A stretch of 64,000 nucleotides of DNA from Martinezella tropici (GTDB taxonomy: Bacteria; Pseudomonadota; Alphaproteobacteria; Rhizobiales; Rhizobiaceae): positions 124,001 through 188,000 of the forward strand of contig NZ_QMKK01000046.1 of NCBI RefSeq assembly GCF_003287875.1, given 5' to 3'. Below are positions 40,237-49,423 of this stretch, in pieces; position 1 is the stretch's first letter; each line of letters opens with the position of its first letter. The notes beneath the pieces are model-generated. The model was not told where the DNA came from and searched no databases. It worked only from the letters and a program-made list of their open reading frames with translations. Position numbers and translations under genes: made by a program.

Positions 40237-40878
40237 ATGACCGACGAAACAACAAAAACCGGACCTGACGCCACGGCGGCCGACACGTCAGCGGATTTCG
40301 CGCAGGATGCAGCGGAAACCGTTGATGCGGCCGAGCCGTCTCAGCCAGATCCGGTTGAGCTGCTGAAGGCCGAGAACGGCGAACTGCGCGATCGCTACCT
40401 GCGCCTTGCTGCCGAGATGGACAACCTCCGTCGCCGCACCGAGCGCGACGTGAAGGATGCGAAGTCCTATTCCGTGGCAAGCTTTGCCCGCGACATGCTC
40501 TCGGTGGCCGATAATCTGCGCCGCACGCTGGACGCCATTCCGGCTGAAGCCCGCGCTGGCGGCGACGCCGGCCTGAAGACGCTGATCGAAGGCGTCGAGA
40601 TGACCGAGCGTTCGATGTTATCGGCCCTCGAGCGCCACGGCGTGCGTCAGCTCGAACCGATCGGACAGAAGTTCGACCCCAATTTCCACCAGGCCATGTT
40701 CGAAGTGCCGAACCCTGAAGTGCCGAACAACACGGTCGTCCAGGTGGTGCAGGCCGGCTTCGTCATCGGCGACCGCGTTCTGCGCCCTGCCATGGTCGGG
40801 GTCGCCAAGGGTGGGCCTAAAATCGTGGAAAATGCCGAGCAGGGCGCCAACAGCCCGCTGGATGAAAAAGACGCCTGA
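40237..40878 (+). CDS. grpE: Nucleotide exchange factor GrpE
   Basis: A 213-residue DnaK cochaperone that speeds ADP release. It has an acidic N-terminus, a long coiled coil (LLKAENGELRDRYLRLAAEM, DNLRRRTERDVKDA), and the C-terminal beta domain (FDPNFHQAMFEVP; GFVIGDRVLRPAMVGVAKG). CGGAG upstream of ATG 40237. Followed by a strong intrinsic terminator, so transcribed alone. Confidence 0.96.
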   Translation: MTDETTKTGPDATAADTSADFAQDAAETVDAAEPSQPDPVELLKAENGELRDRYLRLAAEMDNLRRRTERDVKDAKSYSVASFARDMLSVADNLRRTLDAIPAEARAGGDAGLKTLIEGVEMTERSMLSALERHGVRQLEPIGQKFDPNFHQAMFEVPNPEVPNNTVVQVVQAGFVIGDRVLRPAMVGVAKGGPKIVENAEQGANSPLDEKDA

Positions 40879-40904
40879 TCTTTCAGAGCGATAGCGAAAA
40901 AGAC

Positions 40905-40942
40905 AGAGCCGGATGATCTGAGGTCATCCGGCTCTTATTTTT
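40905..40942 (+). terminator. Intrinsic terminator of grpE
   Basis: AGAGCCGGATGA, loop TCTGAGG, TCATCCGGCTCT, then TATTTTT: a perfect 12-bp stem and T-run 26 bp past the grpE stop. Confidence 0.9.
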
Positions 40943-40968
40943 GCCTTGGTCAGATGCGACGCAGGTCG

Positions 40969-41433
40969 TCACGCGGCGTTGGATGCCTGCTCCTCGTTGA
41001 GGAAGGCGTAGATGGCGGAGGCGGAGTCGGTGGCGCGGAGCTTCGCGACGAGATCCTGGTCCCGCAGAACGCGGGCGATGCGCGAGAGCGCCTTCAGGTG
41101 GTCCGCGCCGGCACCTTCGGGTGCGAGCAGCAGGAAGACGAGATCGACGGGCTGATCGTCCAGCGCCTCGAAATCGACAGGCGCTTCAAGGCGCGCGAAA
41201 ATGCCGGCGATGGACTTGATGCTGGCAAGCTTGCCGTGGGGAATGGCGATCCCGTTGCCGACGCCGGTCGAGCCGAGGCGCTCACGCTGCAGCACGACGT
41301 CGAAGATTTCGCGCTCGGGCAATCCGGTGAGCTTGGAGGCTTTGGCGGCCAACTCCTGAAGCAGTTGTTTTTTGGAATTTGCCTTCAAGGCGGGGATGAT
41401 CGCATCTTGCTGTAGCAAATCTGCCAATGCCAT
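40969..41433 (-). CDS. ptsN: Nitrogen phosphotransferase EIIA(Ntr), PtsN
   Basis: A 154-residue EIIA protein of the regulatory nitrogen PTS. The phosphoryl-accepting His66 lies in GIAIPHGKL; VDLVFLLLAPEGAGADHLKA is typical of the C-terminal half. It receives phosphate through NPr and influences potassium, carbon and nitrogen control. Downstream of rpoN-hpf, the conserved cluster. Confidence 0.95.
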   Translation of the reverse strand: MALADLLQQDAIIPALKANSKKQLLQELAAKASKLTGLPEREIFDVVLQRERLGSTGVGNGIAIPHGKLASIKSIAGIFARLEAPVDFEALDDQPVDLVFLLLAPEGAGADHLKALSRIARVLRDQDLVAKLRATDSASAIYAFLNEEQASNAA

Positions 41434-41472
41434 TCTCTTTATCCTTCGTGTCGCCGAGAACCGATGACGGGC

Positions 41473-41510
41473 AAGCGGCGGCCAGCTGCCATGATGCGCA
41501 GCCGCCGCTT
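41473..41510 (-). terminator. Hairpin between hpf and ptsN
   Basis: AAGCGGCGGC and GCCGCCGCTT form a perfect 10-bp stem with an 18-nt loop. No T-run follows on the minus strand, so it may reduce rather than stop transcription into ptsN, or protect the hpf mRNA end. Confidence 0.4.
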
Positions 41511-41521
41511 ATCTTCTATTC

Positions 41522-42097
41522 TCAGCCTTTGATATTGGCCGCGTCGATCCAGCCAATGTTGCCGTCCTGACGGCGGTAGACGATGTTCAAGTGTTCGTTG
41601 CCGGGGCTGCGGAAGAGCAGCAGCGGTTCGTCGGTCATGTCGAGCGCCATCACGGCAGTCGCCACCGACATGGTCTTCAATTGCTTCGTGCTTTCTGCGA
41701 CGATCGCCGGTGCGAAATCGGAAGGAACCTCCTCATCGTCGTCCGGAACGCCGTCCATGACGGTATAGGCAACTTCCGCCTGCCCGTTCACATGATTGCC
41801 GGCCTGATGGTCCTTGAGTTTGCGCTTGTAGCGGCGCAGGCGTTTTTCGATGCGCTCGGACGCGGCGTCGAAAGCGAGTTGCGGGTCCATGGCTTCCCCT
41901 GCGGCATGCAGCACCACGCCGCTGTCGAGATGAAGCTTGCAATCGGCCGCAAAGCGCGAGCTGGACTTCTGCACAGTTACCTGACCCGAATACCCCCCGT
42001 CGAAGTATTTCGTCACGGCCATACCGATCTGGTCTTCAATCCGTTGGCGGAAGGAATCACCAATTTCCATATGTTTACCGGAGACACGCACACTCAT
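41522..42097 (-). CDS. hpf: Ribosome hibernation-promoting factor, long form
   Basis: A 191-residue protein. The N-terminal RaiA/HPF domain (MSVRVSGKHMEIGDSFRQRI; YDAASERIEKRLRRYKRKL-like helix) is followed by a linker and the C-terminal dimerising domain (SVATAVMALDMTDEPLLLFR; IVYRRQDGNIGWI). The long form dimerises stationary-phase 70S ribosomes into 100S particles. AAGGGAA precedes the ATG. It is 250 bp downstream of rpoN and has its own candidate promoter. Confidence 0.93.
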   Translation of the reverse strand: MSVRVSGKHMEIGDSFRQRIEDQIGMAVTKYFDGGYSGQVTVQKSSSRFAADCKLHLDSGVVLHAAGEAMDPQLAFDAASERIEKRLRRYKRKLKDHQAGNHVNGQAEVAYTVMDGVPDDDEEVPSDFAPAIVAESTKQLKTMSVATAVMALDMTDEPLLLFRSPGNEHLNIVYRRQDGNIGWIDAANIKG

Positions 42098-42133
42098 GGA
42101 GTTTCCCTTCTTGTAGTGGTTATTGCGCGTATC

Positions 42134-42162
42134 AGTTTACGCCAAGCCTCAAGCTCATCCAA
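42134..42162 (-). promoter_or_regulatory. Candidate hpf promoter
   Basis: On the minus strand: TTGGAT (42162-42157), 17-bp spacer, TAAACT (42139-42134), about 37 bp before the hpf start. The rest of the 250-bp rpoN-hpf spacer shows only a TAACGG / CCGTTA dyad at 42302-42314 just after the rpoN stop. Confidence 0.4.
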
Positions 42163-42347
42163 GCACTTCACGCAGTCAAAGGCAAATTGCGTATATCGAC
42201 CGCCTTTTGGATGGTGGGGATAAGTTTCATGGTCGTGCTGTCCTGCAGCGATTGCGGCGGGCTTCTAGCCCTGCCGCTTGCGAAAGTCAACTGCATCTTA
42301 ACGGACCGTTAGGAGTTTGACATCCTATGGTTGAGGGTAGCCGACCG

Positions 42348-43907
42348 TCAGAAACCGGAAACTTTGGCCAGCGCCCGCTTTTCCCGGCGCCTTTGAACGG
42401 AGGAGGGGATGTTCATGGCTTCCCGGTATTTTGCAACCGTGCGGCGAGCGAGCTCTATCCCGCCCTTCTTCAGCGTATCGACAATATCATCGTCGGACAG
42501 CACCGCATCCGGGCTTTCGCTGCTGATCAGCAGGCGGATCTTGTGGCGCACGGCCTCGGCGGAGTGGCTATCGCCGCCTTCCACGGCGCTGATCGAAACC
42601 GTGAAGAAATATTTGAGCTCGAACAGCCCGCGCGGCGTCAGCATATATTTGTTCGAAGTCACGCGGCTGACCGTGGACTCGTGCATCTTGATGGCGTCCG
42701 CCACGGTTTTCAGATTGAGCGGCCGCAGATGGTCGACGCCGTGTACGAGGAATGCATCCTGCTGCCGGACGATCTCGCTCGCCACCTTCATGATCGTCTT
42801 GGCGCGCTGGTCCAGGCTGCGGGTCAGCCAGTTGGCATTCTGCAGGCATTCCGACAGGAAGGCATGGTCTTGACTGGTCTTGGAGACGGAGGCGAAATAG
42901 GACTGGCTCACCAATACCCGCGGCAGCGCATCGGGATTGAGCTCTACCAGCCAGCTCCCGTCCGCTGAGGGGCGCACGACGATATCCGGCATGATCGCCT
43001 CGGATATGTCGGCCTCGAAGCCGCTGCCGGGCTTGGGGTTCAGCTGGCGGATTTCCGCCATCATGTCGAGCAGGTCTTCCTCGTCGACGCCGCAGAGGCG
43101 CTTCAGCGTGGCGAAATCGCGCCTGGCAAGCAGCTCGAGATTTTCGATCAGCCGCTCCATGGCGGGATCGAAGCGATCCTTCTGCCGGAGCTGGATTGCC
43201 AGGCATTCGCTGAGGGAGCGGGCAAAGACGCCGGGCGGATCGAGCTGCTGCAAGGCATCCAGCACGCGCTCGACGTCGGCAAGCGTCGCACCGAGGCGTT
43301 CGGCCGTCTCACCGAGCTCGCCGCGCAGATAGCCACAATCGTCGAGCTGGTCGACGAGATGCTGGGCGATCAGCCGGTCGCCCATGGAAGGCAGCGAGAA
43401 GGGGATTTGTTCGTTGAGATGATCGCGCAACGACACCTGGCCGGCGACGAAGTCGTCGAGGTCGTAGCTTTCGCCGGCCTCGCCGCCAGGCATGGATTTC
43501 CACTGACTCAGCAATTCCGGCGCGTCGGCGCGCTGCGGAACGCCGTCGTCCGGAAAGACATCGTTGAAATTGGTATCGAGCTCGTCGCTCAGCCGTTTGG
43601 CGTTGCCGGTATTGTCGTTTTCGTACCAATCGCTCGCAAGGTCGCCGCCACCTCGTTCGAAGCCATCTTCGCCGTGCGATTCTTCCGAGGCCTCGAAATG
43701 ATCATCCTTGGCTTCGCGTTCGCCGCTACTGCCTAGATCCTCGTCATTTGACGCAAATTCCAGCAGCGGATTTTTCTCGACTTCCTGCGCAATGAACTGA
43801 CTCAGCTCGAAATGGGTCATTTGCAGCAACTGAATGGATTGCATCAGTTGCGGAGTCATGACCAGGCTCTGGCTTTGGCGCAGGAAAAGATTGGCCGATA
43901 GTGCCAT
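42348..43907 (-). CDS. rpoN: RNA polymerase sigma-54 factor RpoN
   Basis: A 519-residue sigma-54. Region I is glutamine-rich (LFLRQSQSLVMTPQLMQSIQ), region II acidic (about 60-130), then the core-binding domain, and the C-terminal RpoN box ARRTVAKYRE that contacts the -24 element. It directs nitrogen-fixation, dicarboxylate-transport and other activator-dependent promoters. Between lptB and hpf, the order conserved across proteobacteria. Confidence 0.97.
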   Translation of the reverse strand: MALSANLFLRQSQSLVMTPQLMQSIQLLQMTHFELSQFIAQEVEKNPLLEFASNDEDLGSSGEREAKDDHFEASEESHGEDGFERGGGDLASDWYENDNTGNAKRLSDELDTNFNDVFPDDGVPQRADAPELLSQWKSMPGGEAGESYDLDDFVAGQVSLRDHLNEQIPFSLPSMGDRLIAQHLVDQLDDCGYLRGELGETAERLGATLADVERVLDALQQLDPPGVFARSLSECLAIQLRQKDRFDPAMERLIENLELLARRDFATLKRLCGVDEEDLLDMMAEIRQLNPKPGSGFEADISEAIMPDIVVRPSADGSWLVELNPDALPRVLVSQSYFASVSKTSQDHAFLSECLQNANWLTRSLDQRAKTIMKVASEIVRQQDAFLVHGVDHLRPLNLKTVADAIKMHESTVSRVTSNKYMLTPRGLFELKYFFTVSISAVEGGDSHSAEAVRHKIRLLISSESPDAVLSDDDIVDTLKKGGIELARRTVAKYREAMNIPSSVQRRREKRALAKVSGF

Positions 43908-44101
43908 GGCGGACGCAGGACTCCCTTGAACTCCTCGGGATTCCGCGTCTTCTGTTAATAAAACCTTCGCGAAATTCCAACTGGCCCAAAAATTGCTTTT
44001 TTATGGGATTTGGTCAAGCGGAACTGTGAAACGAAAGTAAATTTCCGGCGCTCGCCGGCATTCGATAATATTGTGGGATGAAAGGATCGAATTTCAGCCT
44101 A

Positions 44102-44914
44102 TCAGAGGCTGAAATTATCACCGAGATAAAGCTTGCGAACTTCGGGATTGCTGACGATGTCGTTCGCCCTGCCATGGGTCAGCACCTCACCCGCATGGAT
44201 GATATAGGCGCGGTCTATCAGGCCGAGCGTCTCGCGGACATTGTGGTCGGTGATCAACACGCCGATGCCGCGTGCCGTCAGGTGATGCACGAGGTTCTGA
44301 ATATCGGCGACCGAGATCGGGTCGACGCCCGCGAAAGGCTCATCGAGCAGCATGAAGGTCGGGTCGGTCGCAAGCGCGCGGGCGATTTCAAGGCGACGGC
44401 GCTCACCGCCCGAAAGCGCGATGGCCGGCACGGTGCGCAGATTGCGAATGTGGAATTCCTCCAGCAGTTCGTCGATCTTGCGCTCCCGCTTGGTCTTGTC
44501 CTTTTCATGGACTTCGAGCACGGCGCGGATGTTTTCTTCCACCGTCAGGCCACGGAAGATCGATGCTTCCTGCGGCAGGTAGCCGACGCCGAGCCGCGCG
44601 CGGCGGTACATCGGCATCGAGGTGACATTGTTGCCGTCGATCTCGATCGTGCCCTCATCGACCGGCACCAGTCCGGTGATCATATAGAAACACGTCGTCT
44701 TGCCGGCGCCGTTCGGCCCGAGCAGGCCGACGGCTTCACCGCGCCGCACCACCAGCGAAACGCCGTTGACGACACGGCGTGTCCGGTAGGTCTTGGTGAG
44801 GCCGCGGGCAATCAGCGTCCCCTTATAGCGTGCCTTATCTGCGGCCGGTGCGCCCGATGCCGCAGAAGACGGCCCGGGCACACCGGGCAAAGTGGAAGTG
44901 GTCGTTGTGGTCAC
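44102..44914 (-). CDS. lptB: LPS export ATP-binding protein LptB
   Basis: A 270-residue ABC ATPase of the LptBFG lipopolysaccharide extractor. Walker A GPNGAGKTT, LSGGERRR signature, Walker B TFMLLDEPFAGVDP, and the H-loop LITDHNVRETL. A 30-residue Thr/Ala/Pro-rich extension precedes the ATPase fold (GLTKTYRTRRVV). The start is set at GTG 44914, 13 bp after the lptA stop, with a weak ribosome-binding site. The gene ends near a CCGGCG-CT-CGCCGG dyad (44045-44058) that may help termination before rpoN. Confidence 0.95.
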   Translation of the reverse strand: MTTTTTSTLPGVPGPSSAASGAPAADKARYKGTLIARGLTKTYRTRRVVNGVSLVVRRGEAVGLLGPNGAGKTTCFYMITGLVPVDEGTIEIDGNNVTSMPMYRRARLGVGYLPQEASIFRGLTVEENIRAVLEVHEKDKTKRERKIDELLEEFHIRNLRTVPAIALSGGERRRLEIARALATDPTFMLLDEPFAGVDPISVADIQNLVHHLTARGIGVLITDHNVRETLGLIDRAYIIHAGEVLTHGRANDIVSNPEVRKLYLGDNFSL

Positions 44915-44927
44915 GAGAGGGCCGGTA

Positions 44928-45578
44928 TCAATTTTTCTTTTGTTGCTGCTGCACTTGCTGCGACTTCGGATCGAGCTGGATCTGAACGCGGCCGCCGCAG
45001 GAATCCAGCTGTGCTTCACCCGTCGCCATGTGCACGGTGAGTTGGCAGCCGGTGAAAACGTTCGGTCCGTCCGTCAGAACCACTTTCTTGCCCTTGAGGA
45101 TCGCAAGCTGGCTGGCCATGTCGAAGGAGCCGTCCTCCGCCGTCGCCGTCTGCGTGCCGGAAACGAGGTAAACCTTGTCGGTGACCAGAATATGGTCGAT
45201 GTTGGCATCGCCCGATACCAGCGACTGGTTCTGCTCCTTGGCTGCCTTGGCGACAGGATTGTCGGCCTGCTTGGCATCCGCCGGTTGCTTCTTCTTGTAG
45301 AAGACCGTCATCTTGCCCGCCTGCATCGTCGTGGTGCCCTGAACAACCTTGACGTTGCCGGTGAACACGGCCTGGCTTTCCTGGTCATGGATTTCCAGCT
45401 TGTCGCTTTCGATCTGGATCGGCTGATCGCTGGAAAGGGCAAGGCCCGGCATGGAACTGGTCGTCGACTGCGCACCTGCCTCTGCGGCTGCGAAGAAGGC
45501 GAGCGCGCTGAAGGTAGCAAGAAGACCCGCCTTGCGCAGGCCAGAGTTGAAAATTGAATTTGGCCAATACTTTATCAT
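44928..45578 (-). CDS. lptA: LPS transport periplasmic protein LptA
   Basis: A 216-residue exported protein with a signal peptide (LLATFSALAFFAAAEAGAQS) and an OstA/LptA beta-jellyroll domain (DQPIQIESDKLEIHDQES; AVFTGNVKVVQG). It forms the bridge that carries lipopolysaccharide across the periplasm. A 30-residue Lys/Gln/Ala insert near 100-115 and a Gln-rich C-terminus are specific to rhizobia. It overlaps lptC by 4 bp (ATGA). Confidence 0.92.
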   Translation of the reverse strand: MIKYWPNSIFNSGLRKAGLLATFSALAFFAAAEAGAQSTTSSMPGLALSSDQPIQIESDKLEIHDQESQAVFTGNVKVVQGTTTMQAGKMTVFYKKKQPADAKQADNPVAKAAKEQNQSLVSGDANIDHILVTDKVYLVSGTQTATAEDGSFDMASQLAILKGKKVVLTDGPNVFTGCQLTVHMATGEAQLDSCGGRVQIQLDPKSQQVQQQQKKN

Positions 45579-46261
45579 GAACCGCCCGGCTTCTGTTCGC
45601 TAGCTGAATTGTGGAGAGCGGACGGTTCGATATGCATCCGAACCTGCCCGTCGAATTCGATTACGCTCCCCTTATCCGTCATCTTGAGCGAACGCGCAAC
45701 AACCGACATGCCGCCTCTGTTGATTGCAACCTCATCCTGGCTGGACAGGTCGCCTTTCTTGACATCTAAGAACGCGGTCTTGAATGCTGCACGCAGGCCA
45801 TTGTCCATCTGGACGACGAAAGGCTCCGTCAGTTTCAGCGTGTCGGCCTGGCGATCGAAATCCGCGCTCTGGGCCGTCACATGGGCGATCACGTCGGTAT
45901 TGACGGGCATGGATGCCTTGATGGCCTTGAGCGTGATCATGTTCGGGTTCTTGAGATCCTGCAGCGCTTTCTCCGCCAGCAGGGAATAACTGATGCCGTC
46001 CTTGTTGCGGCCGGCGATGGCCGGACGCTCCATGACCACCTTGCCGTCCTCGATCTTGGCGCCCTCGATCTGTATGTCCGCCGGCAGATAGGCGCGGATC
46101 AACGAGACGGCAATGAAGATGAGCGAGACGATGAGGGCGGCAAGCGGCAGCATTACCCTCAGCCGCTTCACGCGCGCAGAGTGGAAGATTGCGTCCTTAT
46201 ACGCATTCCGTTCCGACAGCGGGCGGATTGCCTCGCCGGGGGTCTCGATCGTATTGAGCAT
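45575..46261 (-). CDS. lptC: LPS export inner-membrane protein LptC
   Basis: A 228-residue bitopic membrane protein: cytoplasmic N-terminus, one helix (MLPLAALIVSLIFIAVSLI, about 40-60), and a periplasmic LptC domain (KVVMERPAIAGRNKDGISYS). It passes lipopolysaccharide from LptBFG to LptA. The start at 46261 avoids an upstream Cys/Arg-rich stretch that does not look native. First gene of lptC-lptA-lptB-rpoN. Confidence 0.9.
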   Translation of the reverse strand: MLNTIETPGEAIRPLSERNAYKDAIFHSARVKRLRVMLPLAALIVSLIFIAVSLIRAYLPADIQIEGAKIEDGKVVMERPAIAGRNKDGISYSLLAEKALQDLKNPNMITLKAIKASMPVNTDVIAHVTAQSADFDRQADTLKLTEPFVVQMDNGLRAAFKTAFLDVKKGDLSSQDEVAINRGGMSVVARSLKMTDKGSVIEFDGQVRMHIEPSALHNSASEQKPGGS

Positions 46262-46584
46262 GCAACAGGTCCGTCTTCTTTGATCCGAGAACCGCATTCA
46301 CGCTAATGCGAGGCTGCGCCAAAAGCCCATCGGATCGTTTCGCATTATTGCACTGGCTTGCCAATATGGATTTTTCTCCGCAGCCGAGGAATTTCGGCAG
46401 AAAAATATCCGATTGGCCCGTGCATCAGGTCGAGCAATGTCCTATCTGATGAACAACAGAGCGGCCACCGGCCAAGGACATCGAGAACGGGAAACGCTTT
46501 TCTCTAAGGATTGTGCCCGTTTCAAGGTGTCATTATCCGGGTTTCGTAACGCATTCGATTTGTTGCAGGGAGAAATAAGGCGTG
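46262..46584. other. Divergent promoter region between lptC and sppA
   Basis: 323 bp without a credible gene. A weak plus-strand promoter candidate for sppA is TTGTGC (46511-46516), 17 bp, TATCCG (46534-46539). Nothing else recognisable. Confidence 0.35.
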
Positions 46585-47541
46585 ATGGACAGTTCTGCAA
46601 TCGCAGATCGGCGACAATTGCGTCGCAAGCTTGGTTTTTGGCGGGTTGTTGCCGTTTTGCTCCTTGTGGGGCTCGGCTTCGCGCTTTATCGCTTCGTCGC
46701 CGGAGACCTTCCCGACACCCGCGGCCCGCAAATTGCCCGCGTCAAGATTTCCGGGCTCATCCAGGACGATCAGGAGCTCCTCGAACGGCTGAAGAAGATC
46801 CGCGACAATGATCAGGTCAAGGCGCTGATCGTTTCGATCTCGTCGACCGGCGGGACCACCTATGGCGGCGAGCGCATCTTCAAGGCGATCCGCGCCGTCG
46901 CCGCCAAGAAGCCTGTCGTATCGGATATTCGCACCGTTGCCGCCTCGGCCGGCTATATGATCGCGACGGCCGGCGACGATATCGTTGCCGGCGATACCTC
47001 GATCACCGGGTCTATCGGCGTCATCTTCCAGTATCCGCAGCTCAAGGATCTGCTCGACAAGCTCGGCGTTTCCCTCGACGAGATCAAGTCGGCACCGCTG
47101 AAGGCCGAACCTTCGCCCTTCCATCCGGCAAGCGAGGAAGCCAGGAGCATGATCCGCAACATGGTCATGGACAGCTACGGCTGGTTCGTGGATCTGGTGG
47201 CGGATCGCCGCAAGCTGCCGCGCGAAGACGTGTTGAAGCTTGCCGACGGCAGCATCTTTACCGGCCGGCAGGCGCTGCAGAACAAGCTGATCGATAAGCT
47301 CGGCGGCGAAGACGAAATCCTTGCCTATCTCGAAACGCGCAAGGTCAAGAAGGACCTGCCGATCGTCGACTGGAAGCCGGAAGACAAAACCTCGTCCTTC
47401 TTCTGGCCGGGCGCCGCTTCCTGGTTGCTAAATCGTCTTGGTTATGATGATTTTGTAAAAGGAGAAGCTCTCCAGAAAATCATGACCGATAAGTTGTTTC
47501 TTGACGGCCTGCTTTCTGTTTGGCAGGGTGCAGCCAATTGA
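46585..47541 (+). CDS. sppA: Signal peptide peptidase SppA (S49, short form)
   Basis: A 318-residue membrane-anchored serine protease that degrades cleaved signal peptides. One N-terminal helix (VVAVLLLVGLGFALYRFVA) is followed by the ClpP-like domain: ISSTGGTTYGGE, the nucleophile Ser in TVAASAGYMIA, and TSITGSIGVIFQ; the general-base Lys lies in the LPREDVLKLADG or SAPLKAEPSP region. Start ATG 46585 with AAGG close by; GTG 46582 is equally possible. 26 bp upstream of ihfB. Confidence 0.93.
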   Translation: MDSSAIADRRQLRRKLGFWRVVAVLLLVGLGFALYRFVAGDLPDTRGPQIARVKISGLIQDDQELLERLKKIRDNDQVKALIVSISSTGGTTYGGERIFKAIRAVAAKKPVVSDIRTVAASAGYMIATAGDDIVAGDTSITGSIGVIFQYPQLKDLLDKLGVSLDEIKSAPLKAEPSPFHPASEEARSMIRNMVMDSYGWFVDLVADRRKLPREDVLKLADGSIFTGRQALQNKLIDKLGGEDEILAYLETRKVKKDLPIVDWKPEDKTSSFFWPGAASWLLNRLGYDDFVKGEALQKIMTDKLFLDGLLSVWQGAAN

Positions 47542-47567
47542 TAAATCAATGATTTAAGGGGATAGCT

Positions 47568-47873
47568 GTGATCAAGTCGGAACTGGTGCAGATTGTTGCC
47601 GCCCGCAACCCGCATCTCTATCACCGCGACGTCGAAAATATCGTCAATGCCGTCTTGGATGAAATCACCGATGCACTCGCTGCGGGAAACCGGGTTGAGC
47701 TTCGCGGCTTTGGCGCTTTTTCCGTCAAGAACCGGCCTTCGCGCTCCGGTCGCAACCCGCGCACCGGCGATACGGTCTTCGTCGAGGAAAAATGGGTTCC
47801 CTTCTTCAAAACGGGCAAGGAATTGCGCGAGCGCCTGAATCCGGGCGCAGGCGACGAGGAAGACGACAACTGA
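47568..47873 (+). CDS. ihfB: Integration host factor subunit beta
   Basis: A 101-residue DNA-bending protein: IKSELVQIVAARNPHLYHRD, the conserved ELRGFGAFSVK, and the beta-arm SGRNPRTGD whose proline intercalates into DNA. It pairs with IhfA and often assists sigma-54 promoters. Starts at GTG 47568 with AAGGGG upstream. Its acidic tail (GAGDEEDDN) is usual in rhizobia. Downstream of sppA, likely one operon. Confidence 0.95.
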   Translation: MIKSELVQIVAARNPHLYHRDVENIVNAVLDEITDALAAGNRVELRGFGAFSVKNRPSRSGRNPRTGDTVFVEEKWVPFFKTGKELRERLNPGAGDEEDDN

Positions 47874-48039
47874 TCGGCCCCATCGCGCCGAACTTTCCCG
47901 AAAATGCTCCGGCGAGATAGCGTCGGACATGATTGTGCCGCGACGCGGTGGCACTTGAATTCAGCCGCCTCTTTTCTATTCTGCGGCTGAAGGCGGCTTG
48001 GATGCGGGCATCCATGGCTGCGGATAAAGGAGCTGCGCA

Positions 48040-48372
48040 ATGGCCAAGAAGATCGTCAATCTGCTGATATTGCTGCCGCTCGGCATCATCCTCATCATAT
48101 TCTGCGTTGCCAACCGGCAGTCCGTGACGCTGGCGCTCAATCCGTTCCGGCCGGACGATCAGGTTCTGTCGCTGAATGCGCCTCTGTTCGCCCTGCTGTT
48201 TGTCGCTCTGATCCTCGGCATGATCGTCGGCGCCGCGGTGACCTGGTTCAATCAGGGAAAATACCGCAAACGCGCTCGCAACCAGTCTCGAGAGGCGGTC
48301 CGCTGGCAGGCCGAGGCCGACAAGCACCGCACGCGTGCCGAAGAGATCGCCGGCCAGCTTCCGTCAAAATGA
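48040..48372 (+). CDS. LapA-domain (DUF1049) membrane protein
   Basis: A 110-residue protein with two membrane helices (LLILLPLGIILIIFCVANR; LFALLFVALILGMIVGAAV) and a short cytoplasmic basic helix (KYRKRARNQSREAVRWQAEA). It matches the LipopolysaccharideAssembly-protein-A-like family, thought to act in envelope LPS assembly. Good start region (GGAGCTGCGCAATG). It overlaps the convergent GNAT gene by 9 bp. Confidence 0.85.
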   Translation: MAKKIVNLLILLPLGIILIIFCVANRQSVTLALNPFRPDDQVLSLNAPLFALLFVALILGMIVGAAVTWFNQGKYRKRARNQSREAVRWQAEADKHRTRAEEIAGQLPSK

Positions 48373-48822
48373 CGGGCTGCCGTTAAGCCGCATCTCCTTG
48401 TAGTCACCCTCGGGCGAGGCGCCGTCGCCGATAATCTCGAAGCCGAGTTTTCGATAGAAGGTCATGGCGTGCGTATTCTTGACCAGGCACTTCAGCCGGT
48501 AGCGGCGCATGGGCCAGTCCGGCAGGGCGGCGAGCAGGGCCTTTCCGGCGCCGCGCCCCTGGAAGGCCGGCAGGATGTAGAGCATATGGATGAAGTCATC
48601 CGGCTCCCACACGGCGGCAAAGCCCGCAACCAGACCATTCTCGTTTTCGCAGACGAACAGCCGTTCGCCATTCGTATGAACGGCGAAGTCCTCAAGGCTG
48701 AAGCGGTCGGGATCGACCCATCTGAATGTCTCGCGGCGGACGCGGAGGTAGATCTCCGCAAGCTCCCCCATGTCTTGTTCGCGTGCAGGCCGGACGGCCC
48801 AGGTCTCGAATTTCGATGTCAT
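48364..48822 (-). CDS. GNAT-family N-acetyltransferase
   Basis: A 152-residue acetyltransferase: VRPAREQDMGELAEIYL at the N-terminus and the acetyl-CoA site LPAFQGRGAGKALL with the Q/RxxGxG/A motif; FYRKLGFEIIGD near the end. The substrate cannot be predicted. It is followed downstream by the convergent LapA gene; upstream is a CoxG-like gene on the same strand. Confidence 0.9.
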   Translation of the reverse strand: MTSKFETWAVRPAREQDMGELAEIYLRVRRETFRWVDPDRFSLEDFAVHTNGERLFVCENENGLVAGFAAVWEPDDFIHMLYILPAFQGRGAGKALLAALPDWPMRRYRLKCLVKNTHAMTFYRKLGFEIIGDGASPEGDYKEMRLNGSPSF

Positions 48823-48858
48823 GATCGACTATATGGGCGCCAGATGTGCTTGCGGCAA

Positions 48859-49311
48859 TCAGGCGTCGGCCTGGCCGTTGATGGCAGCGGTGAAATCGGC
48901 GAAAAACTGCTGCGCCAGCTTCTTCGCGCTGGAATCGACCAGGCGGGAGCCAAGCTGCGCAATCTTGCCGCCGACCTGCGCCTTCGCCTCATATTGCAGG
49001 ATGGTTTCGTTGCCGTCTTCCTTCAGGATGACGTCCGCGCCGCCCTTGGCAAAGCCGGCAATGCCGCCCTTTCCCTCACCTGATATCGTGTAGCTCTCCG
49101 GCGCGTTGATGTTGGAAAGCGTGACCTCGCCATTGAAGGAGGCGGAAACCGGGCCGATCTTCAGCTTCACGGTCGCGGTCAGTTCCGTCGGGGAAATCCT
49201 CTCCAGGCTTTGACAGCCCGGAATGCATTGCTTGAGGATCTCCGGATCGTTCAGCGCCGCCCACACCGCGTCCCTGGGTGCCGCAATCCGCTCCTCGCCG
49301 GTCATGTCCAT
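48859..49311 (-). CDS. CoxG-like SRPBCC protein
   Basis: A 150-residue protein of the carbon-monoxide dehydrogenase subunit G (CoxG) family, a START-like fold: MDMTGEERIAAPRDAVWAAL, IPGCQSLERIS, LSGEGKGG-like loop and KLAQQFFADFTAAI. The start at 49311 has GGGAGG upstream. No CO-dehydrogenase genes are near, so it probably has a general ligand-binding or membrane-recruiting role. Confidence 0.88.
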   Translation of the reverse strand: MDMTGEERIAAPRDAVWAALNDPEILKQCIPGCQSLERISPTELTATVKLKIGPVSASFNGEVTLSNINAPESYTISGEGKGGIAGFAKGGADVILKEDGNETILQYEAKAQVGGKIAQLGSRLVDSSAKKLAQQFFADFTAAINGQADA

Positions 49312-49423
49312 GCGCAATCCTCCCAATGTGACATTTTGTGCATGGATCATCGCAGATCGGAAAGCGCTTTGCCAAGTGGCGGCCAGATGCTATTTGCACG
49401 CACATATCAATTTTGAGACAAGC